Below are positions 24,876 through 37,179 of a stretch of 64,000 nt of DNA, one piece after another (position 1 is the first letter of the stretch; every line of letters starts with the position of its first letter). The DNA lies in the NCBI GenBank assembly GCA_027257055.1, contig JAPVLO010000115.1, forward strand, positions 1,736,001 through 1,800,000. The letters are read 5' to 3'. Below the pieces are notes generated by a model. That model was not told the DNA's origin. It ran no database searches and saw only the letters and a program-made list of their open reading frames with translations. This DNA comes from Cephalopachus bancanus. Its lineage: Eukaryota > Chordata > Mammalia > Primates > Tarsiidae. A program made the position numbers and the translations under genes.

Positions 24876-26541
24876 AACCATGCTGCCCATCAAAAGAGGA
24901 CTGGCTAATGGTTAGTTCCATTGTTGGTTCCATGGTTGGTTCTATTGTGAACAATGTAGCAATAAACATGCGTATATAGGTATCTTTTTCATAGAGTGAT
25001 TTGAGTTCCTCCAGGTATATTCCCAGTAGGGAGATTGCGGGGTCGTATGGAATTTTGATATTTAGATCTTTTAGGAATTGCCGAACTGTTTTCCATAGAA
25101 GTAATATTAGTTTACACTCCCTCCAGCAGTGTAGAAGTGTTCCCTTTTTGCCGCATCCTCTCCAACATCTGTTGTTTTTTAAGGATTGATGATGGCCATT
25201 CTGACTGGAGTTAGGTGATATTTCAGTGTGATTTTAATTTGCACTTTGATGACTAGTGAGACTGAACATTTTTTCATGATCTGTTGACTGCTTGTATGTC
25301 TTCTTTTGAGAAGTACCTATTCATATCTCTTGCCCACTTTGTAATGGGGTTGTTTGGTTTTTTCTTTTTAGCATGATTGAGTTCCTTGTAGATCCTAGAT
25401 TTTAGACCTTTGTCAGATACATGGTTGGCAAATATTTTTTCCCAGTCTGTGGGCTGTCTCCCTGCTCTCTTGATGGTTTCTTTGACTTTGCAGAAGCTTG
25501 TGAGTTTGATGAAGTCCCACTTGTCGATCTTATCTCTTATGGCATGGGCACTTGGGATTTTGATCAGGAATTGGTTGCCAGTTCCAATTTACATAAGGGT
25601 GTCTCCTGCATTTTCTAAGATTCTTTTGAGGTTTTATGTTTAAGTCTTTGATTCATTTAGAGTTGATTTTTGTGCATGGTAATAGGTGGAGGTCTTGTTT
25701 TAATCTTCTGCATGTGGTCAGCCAGTTTTCCCAGCACCATTTGCTGAATAGGTTCTCCTCTCCCCAGTGATTGTTGGTGGAGGTTTTGTCAAAGATGAGT
25801 TGGTTAAGAAATTGAGGCTTTGCTTCCAGAATCTCTATCCTGTTCCATTCGTCTATATGTCTGTTCTTGTACCAATACTAGGCTGTTTTGATTACTGTAG
25901 CATTATAGTAAAGTTTGAAGTCTTCTTTCTCTCCACCTTTCTCTTGTCCCCCTTCTTCCTTTTTCCATTCTTTTTTCCTTACTTCATTTTGCTTCCAGGG
26001 GGCAAACTCATACTCCCATTGCATAAACAGATTGTAAGGCAGTGGAAAGTAAGTTGCAGGGGGCCCACACACCAATCAGTGGATATGGGGATCTGCAGAC
26101 AGTTTGTGAATCACAGCACCCCCCTCAATTAAATCTCAAAACTGCAAAAAGAATAGCCCCCAACACAGTCCAGTTCCAGAATTGAACAAAACCGGAAGGC
26201 CCACATAAGGAAGAACAGGAGATTGAACAAACGGAAGTAAAAGCTACCCCCCATCCCTGAACAACAGAATTAAAGAAGAGGTTAAAAAAAACAGGAGGGG
26301 GTGAAAAATCTACACAATGAAGATGGAGGGCCCTGAGAAGAGCAGGTGATCCTGTGCCCCGGCGGCTCCAATCTCAGGATGGTGAGAGGGTTGCAGTTAC
26401 CTCCAGAGGAGAGCCCTGAGTGCATGAATCCAAGTCTCCCCTGAGACGGACCTTCACTCATGCGGAGAGTCTTGATGGACACTCGCTTTTGCAGAGACTC
26501 TCACTGTCCAGCCTGTTCTGTCACCATCTTGCCAGAAGTTG
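24876..26541. mobile_element. Younger LINE-1 remnant, scrambled by inversions, inside the old L1
   Basis: Compared with the L1 at 1485-8022, four blocks alternate in direction. Bases 24876-24907 are reversed relative to 1850-1885 (+). Bases 24940-25916 equal 1900-2865 (-). Bases 25917-26300 equal the reverse complement of about 6600-6975 (+). Bases 26315-26541 equal about 7780-8020 (-). ORF1 and most of ORF2 are missing, as is the 3' tail. The older L1 resumes at about 26545. Boundaries are good to about 20 bases. Confidence 0.85.
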
Positions 26542-27498
26542 TCTATATCTTGTTAGTGGGGGTATTGAGACCAATATACTTTAAGAGCTAATAATGATAT
26601 GTAGGGTACTTTTCTAATCATCATACTGGTTGTTTTCTGATTGCTTTGTCTATTTTCTCTATAGTGTTGGGTGTTCCATAAAGCCTGTGAACTTCATGAT
26701 TTCCAGTATTTTTCTACTGGTATATTTCAACCTTTTGTTTCAGTATTTAGGATTCCTTTGAATATTTCATGTAGAGCCAGTCTAGTGGTGACAAATTCCT
26801 TCAGTGTTTCTTTGTCTGCAAAGGACTTCATTTATCCTTAATTTATAAAACTTAGAGTTGTAGGACACAGACTCCTTGACTGACTGTTATTCTTTTTGAG
26901 GAAATTGAATGGGGCCCCACTCCCTTCTGGCTTATAGAGTTTCTTCTAAGAAGGCTGCTGTTAGTCTGATAGGTTTACCTTTATAAGTTATTTGATGCCA
27001 TTGTCTCAGTGCTCTTAAAATTTTTTCCTTTATATTAACTTTGCATAGCTAGGTGATTATATGCCTTGGGGATGACCTTTTTGCAGTGAATCTTCCGGGG
27101 CTTCTTTGGGATTCTTGTATCTGGATGTTAGGTATCTGGCAAGGCCTGGGAAATTTTCCTTCATTATTCCCTCAAATAGGTTTTCTAAACCTGTTGCTTT
27201 CTTTTCTTTCTCAGGTACACCTATGATATTTAGGTTTGGATGTTTTACATAACCTCATATTTCTTGGAGACTTGTTCCATTCTCTTGATTCTATTTTCTT
27301 TATTGTTGTCTGATTGGATTTATTCAAAAACCTTGTCTTCAAGTTCTGAAATCTTTTCTTCTGCTTCTTCTAGCCCTACTGTTAAAAATTTCCAATACAT
27401 TTTGTACTTCCCGAAATGTTTTAATTTCTAGAATTTCAACTTTTTTTCAAAGTATCTGTATCTTTAGAGAATTTTTCATCCATGTCCTGAATAGATTT

Positions 27499-27520
27499 AT
27501 GTATGTATGTATGTATGTAT
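27499..27520. repeat. (ATGT)n microsatellite
   Basis: About five tandem ATGT units inside the old L1. Confidence 0.9.
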
Positions 27521-28797
27521 TTATATTTCTTCATGTTGGTTTTCAACCTCCTCCAGAAGTTGTTGACCAATTTTATCATCAACTTTTTGAATTCTATGTC
27601 TGGAATTTCAACAATTTCATTTTGGTTAGGGTTCATTGCTGAAGAGTTGGTGTGGTCTTTTGGGGATGTTGGAGAACTCAGTTATTTCATATTGTCAGAA
27701 GTATTTTTCTTGTTCTTTCTCATTTGGGTAGATTTCTTCTTATTTGTGGTTGGCAGGGGGCTTACCTAGACACTGTAGGGTTTCCTTGGTTATATAACTT
27801 TGGTGTGGTGAGTTTCTCAGCTGCCAGATGTGGCAGCCCTGTGCTTTGTACCTGTACTGGCTCATGGTGTCTTGAGTGGCCAGAGTGTGTTGATAGCTGG
27901 CACTTGTGATCTGGCCTTCCCCAAAGCAGAAGTATTGTATCTGATGTGGTTGGCTGTAATGTTGGCTTCTGACCAACAGGTGACGCTTGTGGAAGAAATC
28001 TAGCTATGATGGTTGCTGTAGGGTTTTCCTTGTCCAGTGATGTTCCAAGGAAATGCCCAGCTGCCTAGGCCAAGGATGGGACTCTGGAGATTTCCCAATT
28101 TTTCTGTCTGTTTTGAGCCTTCTGGGGTAATGTGGGGGGAAGGAGCTGAAGCACCCGCAAGTGTGCACTCTTAGCTGCCCCACTGGGGATTAGAGAGGAG
28201 TTGCAGACCACTGGGGTGATGCTGTTGTGCAGAGCAGGCCCAGAAGCGTTCTCAAGGGCAGTGAGAGGTTGCTATGGCATTGTATCTCACAGCAGACCTC
28301 AGGTGCGCTGAGGCCACCTTCCCAGCTAAGAACTGTCTGCATGTGTGGAATTTGCCCTTGGGGCTCATTCCCTCCTAAGATGGCTGGAAAGCATCCCTCC
28401 TCCCTGCAAGGGTCAACTTCCTGGAGACTTTTTTCTTCCTCCACTGAAGAGCAGGGCTGTGGGGAAGGCAGTTTCCTGTGAGGGGCTGGGGTCCCACAAG
28501 GCTCAGGGAGCCCTACAAGTTTGCTGCAGGATCACAGAACTCTCCAATTCTCATCACTCGCTTTCCCCTCTGTGTCGAGGCAGTGGTGGACTGTGGTTGT
28601 GCAGGAGAGAGTCTGGCCAGTTCCAGTCCAGGTCGTGGAATTTTTCTTTTTTTCTCTAAGTGGTTATTATCACTCCTTTGGAGACTCGTGGGGTATACTG
28701 CTGAATCCATTTCACTCTGGTTTATGAGGAAACTCTATTTTGGCTTACTCTGTAAGAGAAACTCACTCTAGTTGGCTCATATTGGCCATCTTAATCC

Positions 28798-30925
28798 AGA
28801 ATCTGTAATTCTTTCTTTATTTCCTCTTCGGGTTGTTCCTTTCTCCTTTCTGGCATCCTCTTCTAGTCCTGTGTCTTCCATGGTGTCTGCTCTCCCCATG
28901 ATTCTCCAGTGCTGGCTCCATTTCCTCATAGGCTCTAAATGCTCCGCTGTCACTTTCTTCATTGAATCCTCATATCCTCCCTGAATACTGCTTTATTGTC
29001 TTTCTTTACAAAGGTGATTGTTTTGTTTGAATTCAGTGTTATATTTGGTTCACATTTTCATCTTTTGCAGTTTTCTGCTGAGTGTTCTGTGATAAGTTTT
29101 GCTGCTCTTTCACACAATTTTTTTTCTTAGTATTAATTTTTATCAACATAACAGTTCCTTAAAAAAAGAAAACTATTATTGGAATCAGTTAAATTTTTAC
29201 TGGCCTACCTACTCAAAAGGGAGTCCTGTGGATGGAAGGGAAGGAACCAGTCTATCTTTATAGACTACAGTCCAAAGGAACTTCCTTCAGTGATTCACCA
29301 GTGACAGATGGCCTCCCACAAAAACGGCACCTTTGTGTGGCCCTTTCTTTTCTGTTTCTATGGAACAGGTCCACGGGGGTGTCTCTCGTCAGATGTGCTC
29401 ATTTTGTCTTCAGTTTTCTTGCTACATTCAAGTATCCTTTGGAGTGAGCCTCTTGCCTACAAGAATAATAATTTTGTTGGCCTTTTCTGAGATCTGCTAC
29501 CCATAAGGCATTTCACTCTTTTCTTTCCTTCCTTCCTTCCTTTTCTTCCTTCCTTTCCTTCCTTCTTTTTCTTCTTTCTTTCATCCTTTCATCTTCTGCT
29601 TAATCTGTGCCCTCTCCCTTCCTCCAGATCCCTTCGTTCTTGCTGAATAAGAAGTCCATCACTTCAGGAGGAGCTCTTTGCTGATAAGAAACATTTTTTT
29701 GTGGGTTTTTGTTGTTGTTGTTTGTATTTTTGTTGGTCCACCTGAACCTTTTAATTATACTTCCATCTGGGTGACTTCTACTTCACTGTTCTCTCTTCTA
29801 GTTTTACTGAAAATTATTTTTTTCCTGTTTACATTGTTGCTTATACATGCTATTCAGGAGGGGAAGAGAGAAATTGCTAGCTATGTCATGCTGCCTTGTT
29901 AGATACTGGATCTTTAAACAGGCAATTTTGATCAAATATAGCAGTTTTACTAGAAATAGAAATATTTCATCACTGAGCCCAGAGGAGGTTCCTTGAGGCT
30001 TGGATGCCAGCTGCTGTTCATGCCAAGTCACTGTACCCCCCTCTTCATGCCCTGAGGAGAAGTGGGGAAGGCAAATTATGATAGTTGCATGACCGGAAGG
30101 GTGAGAGGAATAGTGTGACAGGCAGTCAAGGGATCAGGATTTGGAATAGCCTAAGACAATCCTTATGGTTTTAGGAGACAGTTCCTTCTTAGATCCTCAT
30201 TTATTTATCTTCTTTCATCATTTTGTTCACCAGAAGCATGAAGTGCTGGTGTCCAGGCATCTCCAGGACCATGCTCTTCTGGCTTCAATTTTAAGTAGGA
30301 GTTTTCAATTCCAGTTGCAACCTCCACCATTTACCCTAGACTCCAGCACCCATGGAGATGCTACCGGACCATTGTTGTTTCAGTGCTACCACCCCCACCC
30401 CTGCAATGAGCCCATATGCCCATTTCACCATCCATGTGGACTAGGGTAAGGGAGGAATGGCAGGAAGAATTAAAAGGAGCTCATAATTCTCTGCATTCTC
30501 CTAAATCTACTCCTGGTCCCCCCACTTAATCTGTGAATGAAAGTATGCCAATGTCCTCTTCCCACTTCCCAATAAAAGACCCATTCCCAGGTTATAGCAT
30601 CCTTCTAAGTTTCCCATCACCCTCAGGATCTGATCTCAAATCCCAAATTTGGCATGCAGCGTCCTCCACCAATCTTTTGTGGCTTTCTGCCCCATCAAAT
30701 AACACCATAAATGTATCTCATGTTTAAGGGTAAAAACATACATGCCTGTATTGATGCTTTAGTCATTGGAAAACATAGAAACTAAAATTACATTTAATAA
30801 TGCCTGGATTTGGATGTTGAATTTGAACAAGTTAAACAGGATACAAATTTGTCATTAGGAATGGAGATTTATCCTTTAGTATCCTAAAAATATGTTTTCT
30901 ATCACTAAAACTTCTTATGTCAGTG
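28798..30925. other. Intron without recognised gene
   Basis: Mixed AT-rich sequence. It contains a pyrimidine-rich TTCC/TTTC tract at 29511-29600. No open frame here has splice support or known similarity. Confidence 0.5.
29511..29600. repeat. (CTTC)n-like polypyrimidine tract
   Basis: Nearly pure C/T with CCTT and TTTC units. Confidence 0.9.
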
Positions 30926-31228
30926 CCATCCAGGCATGGTGGCTCACACCTGTAATCCCAGCACTTTGGGAGGCCGAAGTGGGAGGATTGCTTGAGCCCA
31001 GGAGTTCAAGACAGTCTAGGCAACATATCAAGACCTTGTGTCTACAAAAAAAAAAAATAAAAAATTTGTTGGGCATGGAGGGATGCACACCTATAGTCCC
31101 AGATACTCAGGAGGCAGAGGCAGAAAGATTGCTAAGCTCAGGAGATTGAGGTGGTGAGCCATGATCATGCCATTACACTCCAGCTTGAGCAACAGAGTGA
31201 GACCCCTGACTTAAAAAAAAACAAAAAA
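30926..31228 (+). mobile_element. Full-length Alu (AluJ-like)
   Basis: The left arm starts 'caggcatggtggctcacacc' with 'gtaatcccagcactttggga'. A mid A-rich linker is at 31045. The right arm has 'cacacctatagtcccag' and 'cattacactccagcttgagc', then an A tail. A short direct repeat GCCATCC flanks it. This is the form shared by most primates. Confidence 0.95.
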
Positions 31229-33060
31229 AAGCCATCCCTTGGGATGTGTATATGCACATATAATATGTAATGTAGTGGAATATCTTCAAACAGATATACA
31301 GAAGATAACATATGTACATATTTATACATGTTTATGTTTATATACATTTATAATTTAGAAATAGATTTAATCATGCTATAGTTAGTATATTTAATTTGAA
31401 CAGAGTTAATCTTAAGTGTAAATCAGCTTTAAAAATAAATCACTTCCTTCAAAAGGGGCCACTCATTATTTCTAAGATCTGCCTAGAATATCTTGTCCCT
31501 CCCTAAGTCCTCCCTGCATGTGAGGCTCAGCTGAAGTCCTGCCTCCTCCTAGAATTCTTCGCTGACTGCCGTCAGCCACTTGAGGTCATACATAAATAAA
31601 AGACAAAATGACTCTCAGATGCTCAGTCTGGCTCTGTGCAGTGGGATGGCCTGTGCAGGGATCAATCATCACCAAATCAGCCCCTTTTCCAAGACTCTGT
31701 CCCCCATCTCCTCAGCCGCTCTCTTAGTAGTTCAGGCTGAGCCTGTTTCACACATCTTGTCTCACAGCACATGCCAGTGCTGATTTTAGGTGAGAACAGC
31801 AGTTGTCGTTTCTCCAGTTTAGTCTCTGATAGTTGAGGACCTAAAAGTCTGGTTGGCCATGAAATCCTTCAATAAAACTGCTGGTTATAATGCTGATAAT
31901 GTATTCCAGGTCTCCCATGTAGGGAAATGCTACCCACTGGCTAGGAAGCACAATTAAAGCCAGAGTTAGCATTTCTAACCAATATTATGCATATTCAATA
32001 ATTTTTTTTTTTGCCCCAGAGTATAGAAAGGACTGTGGATTTTACCAGAAGCTTTGAAAGCTTATTTCATCTAGCTAACCTCCCTGCTCTGGATTATTCA
32101 GAGGGGGAAAAAGTGTTACTCCACTAATGCACATTTACAGATGTTATACAAGTTCTAAATGTGTTTCTTTTTCCATATGAAAAAATTATCATTAGAATCA
32201 AGGGAAACATTAACATCTCCTCAAATCAGGTTACCAAGAATAGTCTTAATGGGGTTAATAGGGAAATTTATCCATCATTGCTTATAGGTTGTACCGTTAA
32301 TTAGTTTAGCTCATCTTTTTCCAAGTTTAATGTCACTGTTTTAAGCTCTTCCAAAGATTGCCTTTTAAGAAGGACTTTATTAGCAAGCTTCTGAATAATG
32401 GAGCCTAATTCCTTTGCTTGTGCCTATTTTTACATAAAACGATGCGATCTTTAAGGCCAAGAGCACATGCATATATATTGATGTTTTAGGGCCTGAAAAG
32501 TAAAAACTGGGATTACATAGAACACAATTTAATTTAAGCAGGTGGCTCAAATCTCTGTTAGATGATCTCCAATTAGAAATTGAATTCACCTTGTATATGT
32601 TTTTTAAATCCCTTCAGTAAGCTCCTATCGTGTTTTCTGTCACAAAACTGCTTATGATTAGGAGCTTATTATCTACTAGCCTCTCAAGGGTAAGTTCTAC
32701 CAGCTCCCGAAGTTCCTCCGAAGAGAACAGTCGCTGCCTGTTGACTTTTGAAAGCTGAATCCTCCCTACAACCATAAACCCTCCCCATCCACTGCCCTTT
32801 TTACAGAGTAAAAAGCAGAGGCTCGGAGAATAACAGGGACTTGCCTGAAGAATGACAACTGGTAATTCTTCAGGCAAACTGAGAGCTGGTGCTCAGGTCC
32901 AGGGCTGTGAGACCTGGAAGCCTGAAGGGAGTGTAGTTCCAACCCCTGCCTTCAAGTCATGGTCTTCATCTTGTGGAGAGGCCCTCAGTGTGCCTGATGG
33001 AAGGCAGAATACACGCACCTTTGGGGAATGTAAGGATGTGGGTGATGAACACATGAGTGA
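31229..33060. other. Unannotated intron
   Basis: AT-rich, no coding character and no element recognised with confidence. Confidence 0.5.
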
Positions 33061-33210
33061 ACCTCTAGTTAAGAAATCTGGGTTTGAAACCCAGCTTTGT
33101 CATTTAGAATCTGTAGGACCTGGGAGATATCACTGAACCTCTCTGAGAAACAACAGAGGAGATTTCTATCTTGCTGGATGACTTCATGTGGTCATTTCAT
33201 GAGAAAATAC
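33060..33210 (+). repeat. MIR fossil
   Basis: 'tctgggtttgaaacccagct' followed by 'ttgtcatttagaatctgtag' and 'cactgaacctctctgag' in MIR order. Confidence 0.75.
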
Positions 33211-33339
33211 CACATGCATGATCTTGATTCCCAGGCTTATTTGGTGGATCACTATGCTGGCCCATATCCATAAACCAAATCAGATCATAGCTGACAGCTG
33301 CTGATCATGGCCTGGTGCTACTACATGGCAAATCTGGTG

Positions 33340-33920
33340 CTGAACACTTAAGTACATTCTAGTTATATCCTCCCATGACCTATTAGCAAGTTCTGTTATC
33401 ACCTTCTGTATCACAGGAGCCCCAAATTAGACAGAGTGCTTGCACTACCCCAAAGAAACCACCCAGAGGACAAATTGGTAAGTATATGGGTTTATTACTA
33501 CTTACAGGAAGGAACCAATGATGGCCAGTGAGTACAAAGCTCTCCACACCCCAATAGATGCAGGGGAGAGGCTACATACCTGCAGCATGGGGTCATGTTA
33601 GCATGACATACAAAGAAGCAGGACCAAGGATGTTGACTCTTTTAGTAACTGCCTTAAGTACATGGGTGAGCATAGCTCCAAGGGCATCTTGACTGGGCGC
33701 AGATGGCCTTGGTCTGTGGTCACTCTCTGGATTAGGGAATAGTTATCATCAGGAGAGGAGGTATGGGGTATATGTGCTGCATTTACCCCACACCTTCATT
33801 TTGCAGATGAGGAAACTAAAGATTAAAAAGTAACTTGACCACAGTCTCAGGAGGTTGGCACAGCTGGGATCAGCACTCAGCTTGGTCTGACTCTAGAGCC
33901 TGTTTACTCTCTCCTGCCTC
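33340..33920 (-). repeat. MIR fossil split in two by an LTR
   Basis: The left half is 33340-33406, ending 'ctgttatcaccttc'. The right half resumes at 33798 with 'attttgcagatgaggaaact' and runs to 'ctgactctagagcctg' near 33902. Together they restore the MIR order. Confidence 0.8.
33407..33790 (-). mobile_element. Solo endogenous-retrovirus-type LTR (384 bp) with TSD
   Basis: On the reverse strand it begins TGTGGGGTAA and ends in CA, has an AATAAA near its 3' side (from GTTTATTAC at about 33488), and is flanked by identical CACCTTC at 33400-33406 and 33791-33797. It interrupts a MIR cleanly. There is no internal retroviral sequence, so it is a solo LTR. Class is not assigned. Confidence 0.82.
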
Positions 33921-34089
33921 CCTAGGATGCTTTTAAAGCAGACTGGCTCCGGTTATTGCTCTTAAAACTGTGCCAAATAGAATCATCCCTCACCTATTTG
34001 CATTCCAGTTCATTAGAGTTCACGTACCTAAGGGAATTGTAGACTTGCTCCTTCTCTCCCTTTCAAGCTCCTGTGGCATGCAGCATCCT

Positions 34090-34215
34090 CTCCTCAGTGT
34101 TTCTGCACGTTTCTCCAACATTGGGTCACCTGCTGTGTGCTAGATGTTCAGAGAGAAGAGACCTTGGTCCCTGTTGGGGAGGAGCCTACAGTCCCACACT
34201 GGGAGACAGACACTT
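34090..34215. repeat. Probable LINE-2 3' fossil
   Basis: 'cacctgctgtgtgctagatg', 'ttggtccctgttgggg' and 'actgggagacagacac' match L2 order. Confidence 0.55.
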
Positions 34216-36199
34216 GCCTAAGGCTACAAGGGCTACCAGAAGGCTGAGAATGCCATGGTAGAGGGATTCAGCAAGGCAGTTCAGGAAGGAATCTTTGTGT
34301 TCACTAGAATCCAGGCTCTGGGAAACATTTTCCCAGTGTCTCATCTCCACCCTAAAGAGGGCTCAGCCAGACCTTTTTTTCAGGAGCTGCTAATTGCAGC
34401 ACTCTGAGCACATTGATCCTATACTGTTCTGATTAAGTAATTATTCACAGCAGTACCTAGGAGGGCTGAAGGAGATTAGTCTGAAAGAACCAGCACCACC
34501 CGGTCTCCATTTCTGAGAGGCCTCCCCGCCTGCTCCCAAAGAGAACTCGGGTCTGACCCAACTCTTTAATTACCTTCAGTGGCACTAAAGTTTAAATTAA
34601 ATTCTGGTTGTTTTCATATTCACTTCTGCCAGAGCCCTGGGATGGCACTGGTGAGGCTAAGCTGAGGAAGGGAGGTTGGTCTGTGTGACACGCGTCGGGG
34701 GGTTATTTTTTGCCTTTGGTTTTTAGCTGAAAGATTTCATGCATTACAAGAGTATACCAGTAATTGGTTCCCTTACAGAGGTTTACAGATATCCTACGAT
34801 GCTTGCGTGTCAGATTTGCCATTTTCAAACATTCCCAATCGGGTGTTCAGATGTGGGTTCAGTTAGGATTTCTCACACAGAGACATGCTCATCACATGTG
34901 CTCGCTGTATCTCTATTGGAGAGTAACACTATAGCTTTGAATTAAGAATTCCTATCTTCTATCTCACCTCCATTTTTTAATCTCCTCTCCCAAATATTTT
35001 TTATGCCTCTGATTGTTTCCTTGTCTGATCCTCTGAGAGAGCTTTGTAGAGTATCATTTTTGGGGAGCATTTTTCAAAGAAGCTTGGATTTCCTAACTCC
35101 AGTCTCTTCCTTTTGAAAACCATGACCTATTTTGAAACTTCCTCACCAGCTCTTCACTAGCCCTTGGCTTTATCTGAGGGAGGACAGACGGGTTGGGGGA
35201 TGGGTGATAGAGGTCCAGGAGACAGGCAGAGCCTGACTACTGACACTCATTTAGATAAGAAACCTCTCTCTATCTCTCCCCAGTACTATTACCCTAGGTA
35301 TAACTGCCCCCAAAGCAAACACTAATAGATTGGAGACCCTCACTTACTGCTCCCTGGAGTAGCCTTGGAATAGCTTTTCTGTCTGTGGTATTGGCAACGG
35401 TGCTTCCTTCTCCCTCCTGTCAGCTAGGTCACTCACACTGCACTCCATGTCTCAACGCTGTCTGCATTCAAATCCAGCCTGGCATAAAGCCCTCTAAAGC
35501 TTCATGCATGGGCGAAGGGGAGCAAAGGTGCCAGGTGGAAAACCAGTCCCACTTTCTCCCCAGGGTTATTTGCTTTCCCATGGAGTCTGCGTGTACCTTA
35601 TTTACACTTGCTCATTGTATTTTGTTCATATTTGCCAAACAGACAGGAAAGTCCACTGGGAGAGCACCAAATGACCTGGGCCCTTCTCTGCCTGAGTGCT
35701 GGGCTTTCCTGGGGGAGGGAGCTGTCTCTTTCCGCACTGTGGAGTAATGTGCAATGACACTATACTTTTCTCTAATGAAGCCCAAAAGTGGCCACACGTG
35801 TGACACATGCAGCAGGCTGTTGGCATTTCCTCCAAAAGACCGTTGTTCTTGGCACCAAAGCTAAGGAAGGCGAGAGCCTTGCTTGCTCCCCACTGGTCCT
35901 GCATTGCTTAGCTAGCTGCCCCACCTGCAGCACTGCCCCACCTGCAGCACTTCACAGGTGAGGGCCTCACGTTGTAATTTTCTCAACCCAGAATTTGGAC
36001 CAAGTATATGGACGGCGAAGTTAGTGCTGGCTACCCTCAAAACCAATCTACCCAAAGAGTGATCCCATATATGGGGGTAGCCCAATCAGATAATAGTCCA
36101 ATTCTAATCCTGTCTCTTTCACTCAATAGCTGTAACTATATAGGTGGGGATTCCCCCCAACTGGAACTTATTTATAAAATATTGTGTATTTATTCTTAC
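34216..36199. other. Unique-looking intron
   Basis: Higher GC than average for this window. Several 60-120 codon open frames overlap on both strands, with no conserved motif, so none is called. No CpG-island promoter is visible. Confidence 0.5.
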
Positions 36200-36560
36200 A
36201 TGTTTAAATCTCAGTCACCTTCAAAGTACTCTCCATTTGATGCAATACGCCTATCAATACACTATTTCTACTGCTCAAAACATCTTTGAACTCATCATTT
36301 CTTATGCCTTTTAGTGCTTCTGCCATTTTTTGTTTGTTTGTTTTACCTTTTCCACATCTGCAAAATGTTTCCCTTTGAGAACTTTTTTCAACCAGGGAAA
36401 TAAAAAGTTGCTGGGGTAAGATTGGGTGAACAGGGAGGGTGGGGTATATAGGTCATGCTGTTTTTGATCAAAAACTGCTGAACACTCAGTGTAGTGTGGA
36501 CAGGTATGCTCATATATCACCCATCATGAAATGGGCAAAAATGTGTTGAGAGAATCTTCA
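36200..36560 (-). pseudogene. Mariner-family transposase fossil (DNA transposon remnant)
   Basis: On the reverse strand, 36520-36311 encodes a stretch containing YPSNFLFPWLKKVLKGKHFA followed by DVEKVKQ. This matches the C-terminal part of mariner (DD34D) transposases, where PSDxxLFPxLK is expected. The Asp of that motif, the third catalytic residue, is Asn here. The segment before it is damaged, and a TTTG repeat expansion lies inside the frame after it. The N-terminal half and terminal inverted repeats were not found. It resembles the old mammalian MARNA-type copies; the exact family is uncertain. Confidence 0.8.
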
Positions 36561-36969
36561 ATAAATAAATAAATCACTGAAACTGAACACAGTGTCTCAC
36601 AACAATGGTAGCAAGTACACTGATGCTTGTGGGTTCCTAGAGCATTTACCTAGCAAGGGAAGCCTGTACTACAAGGGGCTTAGCCTCCAAAAAGTAATTC
36701 CTGATCTTCTTTGGGTCCCCCCCCCACACACTTCAAACACTACTGCACAGCCCCTTAGGGACGCCCATGTGGGGAAGTCAATCCAGCCTCCCTATCCTAG
36801 AGCTTATCCGTGGTAGACAGAAATTGCAACCCGAATCTCTCAGATTTCACTGACCCACCTATGAAATGAGTAAGGAAACATGGTATTCTTTATGTCACAA
36901 GCATCTCCACAGGTTTAAAAAAAGAGCATAAAAATAAAATTCTATAACACACGATGCAGACAATTGGGA

Positions 36970-37160
36970 TCTTGGTAAGGGGAACATAAATTTATTGCAT
37001 TCCTGCTATATGCCAGTATGCTGTTATCCTATTCTATGCCATGATACTATAAGCTAAGATTATTTTGCCATTTTTCAGATGGAAAAATTGAAGTTGACAA
37101 AAGGCAGTAAGTGGGTGCTTCTTCAGTCAATGAGTGTATATCACAGGATCGAACGCATTA
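36970..37160 (-). repeat. MIR fossil
   Basis: 'attcctgctatatgccagta', then 'atttttcagatggaaaaatt', in reverse MIR order. Confidence 0.65.
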
Positions 37161-37179
37161 GATGTGGACCCACTAGTGC

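Larger units (their letters stand above)
22742..28797 (-). mobile_element. Old LINE-1 (L1MA/L1PB-like), 3'-truncated, nested insertion inside
   Basis: Antisense L1 from mid ORF2 at 22742 to the 5' UTR end near 28797 ('gccatcttaatccagaatc'). The reverse transcriptase piece at 22727-22987 reads LYANNMISYT, so both catalytic Asp of the F/YADD box have become Asn. The 23321-23644 piece retains [20 protein letters not shown]. The endonuclease part at 24458-24667 retains IIVGDFNTPLTAIDRSSGQ. The ORF1/5' UTR lies at 26545-28797. A younger L1 mosaic interrupts it at 24876-26541. No ORF is intact. Confidence 0.88.

Noticed and set aside
35385..35904. Open frames in the GC-richer stretch near 35.4-35.9 kb as a possible exon or CpG-island gene
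   Set aside because: The CpG count is low, frames on both strands overlap, and no splice-bounded conserved peptide is seen.
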